From NCBI GenBank assembly GCA_018881555.1, contig JACAXG010000007.1, positions 10,681,435 to 10,745,434 of the forward strand: 64,000 nt of DNA, written 5' to 3'. Positions 12,301-24,300 of the stretch are shown here, in pieces (the first letter of the stretch is position 1; every line of letters starts with the position of its first letter). The notes beneath the pieces are model-generated. The model saw nothing but the letters and a program-made list of their open reading frames with translations, had not been told where the DNA came from and made no database searches. Both the position numbers and the translations under genes were made by a program. The stretch is from Amblyornis subalaris. Taxonomy: Eukaryota > Chordata > Aves > Passeriformes > Ptilonorhynchidae.

Positions 12301-15300
12301 TTCACCCTTCCAGCCTGTTTAAGATATTAGAAAGGTTTGACACTGAGAAGCTTCCNGTAGGTACCAGGGAAAATGCATGACCATATGTGTCTCTCTAAGG
12401 TAGCTCTGCCTCTGGTCTAACTCAGTGAAGCTTCCGTGTTGTATTGCCACTGAGCATTCCCAAAGAGTTGTCATGGAAGTGTGCATGGAAGTAAAGAATG
12501 AGTCCTGCTTAGAGTTCACCCACCCCACTGCATCCCATCACCCACTGATGGGGAAAAGAACAGCCAGTTGTCATTTGTTCCTCACAGGAAACATCATCAT
12601 CGCTTACAGGAGCTCTACACCAGCCAATTACAGCTCCTGCCTGGCCCTTTCCTTGGATGGATGAGCCAGAACTGGGAATATGTAACACACTTTGTCTGTG
12701 GCGTTTCTGGAATGATGGAAGGTAAGACATGCGTAAGAGGCAAAAAGAAGTATCATTTTGCAAGGCTGTCTAAAAATAATCTTGAAAAGGTTTCTGAAAA
12801 CAAACAAACAAGATAAGGACTTGGAGTAGGAGGCACTTACCTGCCAGTNAGGAGTTCATACACAAGAATCCCAAGGGACCAAAAATCCACACTGAAGTCA
12901 TGGCCTTTACTCAGAATGACTTCAGGGGCAACATACTCTGGGGTTCCACAAAACGTCCAGGTTTTCTGCCCTGATCCAATCTTCTTTGCAAATCCAAAAT
13001 CAACCTGATCAAAATCAACACATGCTGCATAATGCAGAGGCGCTTTGCACTGGGAAGCCTTAAGGTCTTAATTGTTTCCTCACCCCCTGCAAAGATCTCA
13101 GAGTTGCTGGTTTACAGCTAAAACAACTACACAGTGTAGTTATGAAGGAGAGGGAGGTAATTCCACTGGATTACTGAATATTATAAAAAGATCCAGTTAT
13201 TATCACAAGTAGTTTTCTGAATTAATTTTCCTTTTGGAGAGAACAACCCATGATTTCCCCAAGGACACAAGAGTTACTGTCCCTGGAAAACAGTAGGTTG
13301 CTCATTGTCCTCAGAATGGATACTTCAAGTTCTCTGAAGGGTATTCTCGTTGCNCTTTTCACACTCAAGCACGGCAGGAGTTCTTTACTGTGTTCCCTCT
13401 CTACCAGAAGAGAGACCCTATGATTGTAGATTGAATCAACGAATGAAGAACCTATGATTGCTTGAGGCTGGACAAGGAGGTAATTCTGCACCTGGGGAAT
13501 GTGGTTTCTGTCTTTACATTAAAACCGGCTGCTGGGACAATTTTCTTTTTTGGCCTTTATGCTGTGGCAAGGGCTCTCAAAGGCTGCAAATCCCCAGTTT
13601 GTCTGTGGCTTTGCAATGCCTTTGTTTCTCTTCGTGCAAGGAGAAGCCTGCCCTCTTTACTACTGAAGCACAAGAGTTATTAAACTCCAGGATCCTGGTT
13701 CTGTAATTACATGCTGTCTATTTATATGCCCCCTGCAAAGAAACAGGATACAGGCACAAAAGGATAACTTTACAAAGTATTACATCTTACCAGTTTTATG
13801 TATCCTTCAGCATCCAAAATTAAGTTTTCTGGCTTCAGGTCTCTGTAGATAATTCCTATTTGATGTAGGTAGTCAAAAGCCTCTGTCACACACCCAACAC
13901 AGAACTTGGTGGTGAATTCATCAAAGCTACCTCTGGAACAAAAATAATCAATATCCTTACAGACAATTAAGTTCTAAGAATGCCTCAGTTATTAACCAGA
14001 TAACATGTAGCACCCAGAATATTAACCAAGATGAACCAAACATCTTTTCATTGGACAGCCCTGGAAGAGAGAACCTACTCAGTAGCCACATAGGGCTGAC
14101 TGCTGACTTTAAAAGGCAAGGTTAGGCTGTGTTTGCTGTTACCTGTCTCTCAGCAAGCTCCACAGTTCCCCTCCAAGGCAAGCCTCCAGGAGCATGTACA
14201 CATACTTGTTATCCTTGAATGTGCGATACAGTCTGTGGAGACAAACGGCAGCAATTTAGGAAAAGCAAAATAAAAAGCAAGACTTTGCAATGTCTTTTCT
14301 CCAGAATTCGTGTGTGCCAAACCTCATTCCTAATACTGCTGCACAGTGGGTCACCTGGGGGTCAGTGTTCAAGGAAACCTTATGGTCAACTTACTTTACA
14401 ATGAATGGAGAACATATCTGCTCGAGGATTTTCTTCTCAGAATAGATATGCTCTTGTTGTTTGGTGTCCACTACGTGTTTCTTCTTTATACACTTCATAG
14501 CAAAAGCCATGTTCTCATTTTTCACTTTAACCTGTGAATAAAAATGATGAAAGCACATGAGGCAAAGAAAGGATGTTTTACCAAACTGTTTTCAGTAGGT
14601 ACACTGATATCCATCTTTTTCAACACAGCACAGGACTGAAATTGATGGCCATAACAAGGGACAAATTCCAGATTTTCTGCGGAACTGTTACTTATGATTT
14701 TAAGCCAAGCATCAGATCTTTTAGTTTCCCAATTCCCACTTGTAAAGTGAAATGTTCCCTCTGTTCATTTTATATATACAAAATAGCAGCAGCTTGGATA
14801 GGTACTACATATTACAGTGACTTTATATCACAGTGAGTCCTAATTTCAATTTAAGATTTCTGATCACCAACATAATACAAAAGAACAAAAAGCAGACACA
14901 GTTTAGGAAGAATGTTTACAATTACACTGAAATATAACCCAATATGCAATAAAAAGATGGAAGTTAAAACAGAGCCTCTTGGAAATGAAGGAAGCAGATA
15001 TCTGTGTTCTACAGCTGGATGGGAATTCAATATTTAGCTTAGTATTCAGGTGCTGCTGTAGAATTCCAATGTGGAAATCTTTTTTGTGAAGCATGAATCA
15101 GAATGAAACAATTGATGTTCTAACTACTGTAAAGGATTATTGACTTCACTAAAAGCACAAAGCCTCCTTCAATTTACCATTACCTTCAGCAGCCTGAGCA
15201 AAAAGCATTCACGTTTTTGTCAGATGTTTGCTACTCAGCCAGAGGCGAGTGGAATTTAAGGCTTTGGGCTAACGAGGCTCTTGGTATCCCAGAAACACAG

Positions 15301-18300
15301 CTGTTCACACTGTTGAATATGACTCGAAAGAGCCATTGCAAATTGTTGGAAATTTCCCAGCCAACGCAGCTCAGAGGTAGCTCACGCTGGCTGTAGTTGC
15401 TGTGGGGCATACTCAAGCAGTTCACACAGCACAGACTGTGTGATGCCATTCAGATTGCTTCAGGTCCAGGCAGATTCCCGGGAAAAGGCCTGCAATTCAG
15501 GGAACGTAATGCAGGCAGGCACATCTGTAAGCTCCACATGCACAAACTGATGACTAACTCTAGTGACCAGGAAGGCACGTTTAACAGCAGGAGACGGAGG
15601 CACACAAGAATGGATTTGGCTCTTTAAACACCCGAGTCCTGAAATGTTTTTTAAGTATGCATTGCTTTATGTAGAATTATTTCTGCCTGAGGGGCACAAG
15701 CACATAGAATATTAAAATCCTTCACATTATTCAGTGTCTAAATCAATNGTCTAAGACACAGAACTACTTGAATAAGTTTAAAACAATGTCTTACAAGCTC
15801 CACCCTTCCGAACCCACCAACACCCAGAGTTGTGACAACTTCCAAATTCTGGAATGGGGAAGGAGGAAACTGGGCTACTTTTTCCTTCAGCTCTATCATC
15901 TCCAAAGACACCTCTTTGGTCAACTGCCCACAGAAGGATCTTCCTCTGTATTAAGAAAATTGACATAGGTTAGTGCTTTTTCTTGCCGTTATTTTTACTG
16001 ATTCTATATAAAGGAAAGGAAAGGGAAAAGGAGGAAAGGAAAAGGAGGAAAGGAAAGTCTCATTTCCTAACAGAATTTTAATTTTATTTTCTGGAGAAGC
16101 ACTATCTTTCTGGACATCCTATGGAAGTAAATTAGAAGCAAAATGCTACTGAAGTTCACTGAGTAGAATCAACAGTATTTTTAGCAAGAGGTAATCCATG
16201 GTGAGATTCCTACTTATGCAGTCAGCTGCAAAAGTTTGGGCATTCCAAGCTGGAAAAGCAGTGTTTGAAGGACTGTGTACCAGGTCCAGTAGAATGATCA
16301 GAAACAAGAATGCAGCAGTATTTCCAAACAGAAGAAAAACATACTCTGCTAATCTTCCAGTAGTGCTTAGATTGAAATGAAAGGCACATAAACTAAAAGT
16401 GTGGCCCACAGCTAAAAGCAAACGTCAAAGCGTCAGTGCTACACTGAAACATTAAAAATAAACTGTTTCTTTTATGTCTGCTTCTTTCTTTTTGAAATGA
16501 CAAGTAGTCTTTTGCACCGTAATACAGTTTCATTAACTCAATCNGGAGTTAAAGTTGGCCTTCAGGGGTTTTTACCAGTCAAAGAACTTACCACCAAAAC
16601 ACACAATTTATTTGAGCACAACATCACTTTGTTTCTGTGCTCAGTTTTCTTGGGATAGAGTGAATTCTTGTTTGGAAGTCAATACACTGAGATTCTGTGT
16701 AATTTTTGTATTGNAGAAAGTTTCTTGGACTCCATAAGCATGTCCAGACTGTTTTATTATGGTGACTGCTGTCATTCCTAGGGGTCCATCTTCCATCAAC
16801 TACCATCCATGATTTTACTTACACATCTACCACTCTTCCTTATGGTTACCTACTACAGATGTGACAAACAAATGATCTGACTTACTTCGCCTGCCGCTGT
16901 TCATCGGCCTGGGCCAGGTTAGCCACATAACCTTCAAGGTAAGTTTGGAGCTCCTCATAAGTTCCAACTGTTTGATTAAATGTCCTAAAAACACAAATGA
17001 AACATCATAAACTGCTGAACATTCAAGCCATGGCCCAGACTAAGCTTTACATTGTCACTTTGATAGTATTTTAAGAGCTTTGAGGGGGCAGTAACTGGAC
17101 GAAGCACCAAACTTTTGCCAGAGGGTGGGGGACAGTGTGCCTGATCTCCTCAGGTCATTTCATGTAATGTTTAAATAATTTGGAGCTGGCTGAATGTACA
17201 CACAATGGTTATTAGGTGTGGCTTCATCATCCCTACCCCAGGAACCTGCTAGGCACGAGTCCAGGCAACCAGTCCTTCCATCCCAAGGGATGTTGGTGTT
17301 GGTTGATATTCAGGGATCACTTCCTCCAGGCTCAAGAAATGAGCAAGAAATCTGGCAAAGGGGGCAAGAGACCCATGTGGATAAACAAAGAGCTCCTGTA
17401 ATTACTCAAGCATAAGCAGGAAATGCACAGGACATGGAAGCAGGGTCAGGCTACTTGGAATAATATAGAGGGGTTGTTAGAGTAAATAGAAATGGACAAG
17501 GAAGGCCTAGTCCCATCTGGAATTAATCTCNCCAAGGATGTCAAGGTCAAGAAGGGCTTCTTCAAATACNTCAGTAACAAAAGGAAAACAAAGGATAATG
17601 TGGGCCCATTACTAAATGGAGGGGGGACCCTGGTGACAGAGGACACAGAGAAGGCAGAGTTNCTGAATGCCCTCTTTGCACTGGTCTTCACTGACAAGAA
17701 CAGGCCTCAGGAGCCTCTGACGCAGGAGACCGGGATAAACATCACCACTACAAGGAAAGAAAAAAAGAGAATAATTCTGAACTACTCTTAATCATCTGTG
17801 CTCNGGCACCTGCTGTCAGCCTCTCCTCATTAGTATTCCTAAAGCATGACCCCTCATTCAGGATTCACTCCAGGAAACACTGTGATTTTGCCTACAGTGA
17901 GGTCACATGTTAACCTTCTGGAAGAGGATGCAAGTCTTTTACGAAGCTGTAGAGCACTTACTCTCTGTCTATAACGAGGCACTCCACGTTGTATTCATCT
18001 GCAATAACGTTTGCTGATCTGACGTCGTCACTGAGGATTGAAAGGCATTAGGAGAATTCAGAAGCATGACAAAATCCTCAAAGTACCTCACACTGCACTC
18101 ATGGAGGGCCACAGCTGCTATAGGTGAAACTCCTCTGCAGCCTGTACCTGGATTAATGCTGCTGAACCAAATACAAAATTATAGCATTTTACTAGTCATC
18201 ATTATTGTCTGGCATGGTATTTTTTCCAGTTTCAGTAGGGTTTGGATCATGACATCCTTTAGCAATCTTCCAAGAAATTAGAGTGAGATGTAATTAGCAC

Positions 18301-21300
18301 TGCATCACGATTTACTACTTATTTCTAGAATGATCATTGGATATAAAACATTCCCAAACCCAAACCATTCCCTACTCAATTATCCACATAAATATGTACT
18401 ATGTGAGGTTTTCTCTCTGTTTCCTACTGTCATGGGCAATGGAAACAAGAGCTCATTCCAGTCATGATGGAGCTTATCCATTCTAAAGTCATATAGAGCC
18501 TATCAGAAGTTTTCATCATCACAGTTTTTACTGCAGTATAAACAATAAGCCACAATGAAGAGGGCCAGCATTTGACTTCTACAGGGAAAACTAAAGGCAG
18601 ATGACAGTGTGTACTCTCAATTCTCTCTGCAACCCCCCAAAACATTAAGACAAATTTGGTCACTATCTTCACCTACTGACTTTACAATCAAAAGAAAGAT
18701 TATATTCAAAATAGCCATGAGTTGTAGAATCTGATACATAGTGATGGGACAATTGAAATCCTATCCATCATGAATGAGACAGTGTGAACTAACCTAATGA
18801 GAGCCTTTTCTCCAAAGTAGTCTCCTTTGTGTAGATTTTTAATCAGCTGAGGCTGTGAGTGGTCTGCAGTACTCTGGGTAACAATCACCTGGAAAATACA
18901 GGAACAAAAATTTAGTAAGGTAAAGTTTCAAAGTATTGCACAGTTTTCCNTTCTTTTCTGTGTGTTTCATAAATGTCTTAAGCTCAGTAATGCTGCAGAA
19001 AGAGGTACAAATGTATGTAGTTACTCCCTCCTCTCACAAATTTAAACCAAACATTCCCTGACACTTCTCTGATTTTTGCTGAGAAAAAGGAATATATTTG
19101 CTGTTGCCAACCCCTCAACACTTTCTCCTCATACCTTTCAAAACAGAGCAAAATAAGTCATATTTTAATGAAAAACTGAAAAATACTTCAGTTCCCACAG
19201 TGGGCAGGCATAACACGGGCTTTTTGTCTTAGCTAAATAGGCAGCACTCCAGAAGAATTAACTAACATTTTCCCCTCGTGAAACTCTTCCACTGTAGCAC
19301 ATTCTCCTGACGCCCACATTAGCAAAAAACAAACCAGAATATCGCCAGACGCAGAGATGTTTTGGAAACCCAGCTGGAAGTTTATGGATGAAAATTGTCC
19401 TGATTTGATTCTTCAGAGTCCTGTGTCAGCCTCCAGTGTATCAGCTGACAGATAAAGGCTGCTGCCTCACTCCTCTGGGACTAAGAAATGGAAGGAATAG
19501 ATTCTGAGACACCTCAAACGTCATTCTCCATTAAGCCTGGGGCTCCATTACTTCCTAGACATTTCACAAGTCTATGTTTTGCCCATCAGATATTGACCCA
19601 TTTAGGAGAAGACACAGGGTCAAATCTCATCTACAAAAAAATTGACTTTACATCTCTGCTACAGCGTTAAGAGGCTTCAGGACATAGTTTAGTTACACTA
19701 TAATTAGAACAGTATAGCATGGGTTCATTGTGAATGGAAAATCAAGCTCCCTGAACCTCCAAAGTGCTGCTCCAGGCTTTTATCACGATGTTGTGAACTT
19801 AATAGCATGTGCAAAAACACTGCACAGATTTTACTGAAGACCACACCCCTCAAGGTAGCTTTTGAGATACAAGTTTTTGTACATGTTACTTTACAAGTTA
19901 GATTTGTTGTGTCTTACCCTTCCTTTCGCGATTATAAAGAAGGTATTTCCTTCTTCTCCTTCCCGAATAACATAATCTCCCTTGTTATAGTACTCCTGTT
20001 GGGGGGAAGTGAGAGACAATATTGTCCAATAAATCGCTGAAAGGTTACTACCCACAGTTCTTAACACATTTGGATGTTCCATTGATGTTTAACTTCCTAT
20101 CTCCTTCATGCATCCACACAAAAAGAATAAATAGTTATCACTGCCCTTGGAAAAAATCCCGGCTATGATTGTATATCAAACCTTTACCTTCAAAGGCTGC
20201 AGGCAGATGTAGCCCTAAGACATACAGATATTTGGCTGGATTAGTATGCTGGGGTCCTAGGGCTTCTTCCCTTACATTTTGCAGTATATGTGATCCAAGG
20301 AATACGGAAGTATTACATACCCGCGTCACAAACAGGTAAGTTTGATTACCAAAATANTCATAGACCTGGAGAGAACCTTTGAGCTTAATCTTAATAAAAA
20401 CCAGGTTATAGATCCTCTTATCTACTTATGTGACTCCTTCGATGCCAAAAANATAACTTACTTTTATGCTACTAAATATTATTATTGGCTGCCAACCTGG
20501 AATTCCACTCTGATCACTCCTAAACCACTTTCATACTAAAAAAATCTTGGTTGCTTTTTATTTTTACCGTTTTATTCTTCNTTGTTATTTTGAATACTAT
20601 TTAGAAAAACTTAATATCTTACCACCTCCAGGCAGTCCATGATCTTGGTTAATTTATCTTCAGGTAAGTTTTTCAGCAGGGACACACTTCCAGAAAACAG
20701 AAATGCAAAACAAACAAAAAAACCACACCCCAAAGTAGTTATCATTAACACTTTTTTTATGATCTCTTCTCATCTATACAACTTGTACAGCCACATTTTA
20801 TAACTAGTTAAACTGGTGGTGAACACAACACAGAGCTAAATCTTAATTAGGAAGATTCAAGCATTCTCATCTTGTTTTTTAGATAAGCAAAACTCGCACA
20901 ACTTGAAAATGTGGCAAATATTGGTCAGTCTATAAACCAACTTTGTATTTTGGTAGGGGAAAGGACTCTAGTGGGCATATGGTTTGATTCCAAAATTCAG
21001 TCATACAGAATCCAGTAACTGCAAAACCAAGACATTATTGTAATCCAAGAATGTTTTCAGGTGCACTGCAGAGATTGCAAAACCAAAGGTAACAACTTCA
21101 GTACTCTTTTGAAAACTATTAAAAGAGAATCTAATTACAGTCATGACTTAGTGAACTGGCTGGTAAGAATGAAAAAAAACCTCCCACCCTGATCACCTGG
21201 ACTTGTAAAAGTTAGGAAATTATAGAACTTTCTGTCTACTCAGGCTCAGGAAAGAAGTACGTATAGAAATCAAAGATGGAGGGGGATGTGAAAATATGCA

Positions 21301-24300
21301 AGACATTCTATGCATGGCCAGGCTTGACATCTCGATTTGAAAGCATAAAAGAATGGTCATTCTTTGTTAAAAAAGTAAAATATTACATCAGCTAATTATG
21401 GTTTGGAACCTCTAATTTCCCCATCTTCCTAAGGAGAATCATAGCACAACTCTCAGTGTTCCCTGCAGGAGAGAATTATTCTACTCCGCAGATTTCCTAG
21501 TAATTTACCTTGGAATTAGTTCATAAATTGAGAGACATGCAGATATTGTATTCAAGTCTCCAAAGGATAAGGAATATTCCTTAATCTACTCCAGCAGCAA
21601 ATTAACTGCTAGTTGGAGGATTTACTTAACTCTATTTATTATATTGTTTTAACTTCTAGACCTGTAACTTTCCTATACATTTATTGTATTACTTAAATGC
21701 ATTCAAGCATCTATTGAAGTTTCCTAATATAATGCAGGAGAAAAACAATTAAAATGGGAAAAACTCTCTTATGAATATTTAAAAAAAAAAAAGATAAATA
21801 TTCTGCCTCCTTTTGAGGCCACATTTGCATGAAGAGTGCATTTTTCTCTCTGTTTATAAGACAGGCACAGTATCGTTGTGCACCTCAGCAAATAGCCCAA
21901 AGCAGTGTTAGAAATAGAAATTCATCATATTTACCTTCTAAGGAAGTTTCTGTATTGCTCTTGTCTGGTCTGTGCTGTCACTCTCATAATATTTTGAAAC
22001 ACTTCTCTGTCCAATGCCCATGTTTTAACATTAGTGATTGCTTTGAGAAAACAAAACAAAACAAAAAAGAACAAAATCAACGTTTCAAAATTATTTGATG
22101 GAGGATATTACAGCATCAGGTCATGGTACAAGACAGATTAGCTCTTTCACAAGGCTCAAGGCCAAGTTTTAAAATATCCAGCACCTATTGCAATCAGACT
22201 TTTAAAAGAATTCAACTCCCACTTAAACAATGCTCACTAAAGTAAGGAATACATTTCCAAAGGGTTTCTCTGTTGATCAAGTTCCATGCAACTCCACAGG
22301 CTGATAAACCTTGAAAATCTGGCCAGTTCTTACGAGCACAAACAGGGCTGAACACTTGGAAAGATCTGCTCTTATCATGGACAGCCATTACACTCAAAAG
22401 CTGCAAAGGAGCTGATTTGAAAGAAACAAAAACTTGGCTGATTTTCCAAAACCTGTGATGTTAAATACTGTGGCTTGGATTCAACTCCGATTCAGGTTAC
22501 ATGCAAAAGTTTGTGAGATATGCATTAAGATAGAAATAACAGAGGCCAAGAAATACATTGAGTTTCATTTAATCCTATGCTTCACAGACTTTTCCTCCAA
22601 TGTATCCATTTTAGAAAGGAATAAAGGGCAATCAAAACATTAAGGCTTCCCTTTCAAGAGACAATCAAAATATTAACACAGTAAGCAGGCACAGGATTCA
22701 GTATCAAAGATGCAAACCACTAAGCAGCCTCTGTGTGCAATCATCAGCACAACAGAACACATTGCACTTTTTATTTTTTTAAGCGAAAGGTGATTCTATC
22801 AAATTTAATTTCTTCTTTAAAAAGATGTTACACCATATTCAGCAGTTTTCCTTCTGTCATAAGAAAGAACAAAACTATGTTTTCTGCGGAATAAAGGAAA
22901 GCTACGGAAGAATTTAATGCAATTTATTTCCTCAATTTATCATCAACACAGAACCATTTTTACAGGGAAGAAAAATGCCAGGTTTAAAATGCTGCACAGT
23001 CATTGGTTGTTGTACACAATATACACATATGTTCTGCCATTTATCAAAATAGATCAAAAAATATTTTTGGATGCTGGATGGGAGAACAAAGGTGTTACTT
23101 TGGTTTTATTTTCTCCTAGATAACATCTTTCAGTTTGCTTTGCATTGGGAAAACATGGCAAGTACCCTGGCTGTTGCAAATGTATTTCCTGTATCTTGCA
23201 CCTTAATTAAATGAAGCAGTTATAGAGCTAGAAAAACGCCTGCAATCTCAAAGATGAGATGAAAAGAAAGAAATTCAGAAACATAGGGGTAAATCACATT
23301 GCCAATTTCAAACACAGCTACTGCATGCGAGGATGCTGCTGAGTAGGAGCAGCCATTGAAATGCTGTTTGGATGAAGTCCTTCCTTTGTGAATTTTCAAA
23401 GACTGCAGGAAAAAGGTGTCAGGAGAGCCGGCATCCAGAAAGGGCTTTCACATGTGTATTTACTATCCATGCTCAGTTTGTATGGCATTGTACTGCTCTT
23501 CCTCCACATCAAGGAACACCAGAAAGCTGTTGGGGAGGGGTGGGTTTCTGCAGTGATTTAAGAATTCAAATACCTTCTCTTGTCCACAACTGGACAATTC
23601 TCGTCCTGCTTCAAAACCAATTAATGTTAACAAAGGTCTAAAGCAGCTTGACATCTTGTTATGCAGAAATACTACTTTATAATGCTAATACTATATAGCA
23701 GGCAAAAAAGAAAAATAGGGAACATATTCAATTAGAACAGCATGCTAGTAAGAAAAATAATCACATTACTGATGCTGTTCTGTTTATCAGGCAGCAACAA
23801 AAACAGATTACATGTAATAACTTCCATCTGCACAGCCAGCAATGATTAAGTGCCTAAACTTGGTGCAGGAAGAAGAAAGACCAAAAGCTTTTACAGCAAA
23901 CAACTTCTTATTTTATTCCATTTACTCCTTTTTAAGACAACATGAACTCTTCATACTTACTGGTGGCTCAAAGTCCCTGCAGATTTAGACAAGAACAAAA
24001 ATTAGTCTTCAGACACAAGTAATATTTACGGAATGGTGGAGCGTGGAAAAATGATGAACTTAATCATATTTAGTCACTTACTTATTTGTCACAGAGCAAT
24101 TATGGCATGTTGGAAAGGGAATCAGGGAGTATTTAATGGATGAATACCCAGTCTTATGCAGGAAGAGGGATATTTGTATCAGAGAAACACTCAACAATTC
24201 CATCCTGGTCTGTCCCCAAACTACCGCCTGCAAAATGACCTAGGCAAGACTCAGGCACATAATGATGATACAGAACTAAAAGAAGTACAGGAGCAACTAA

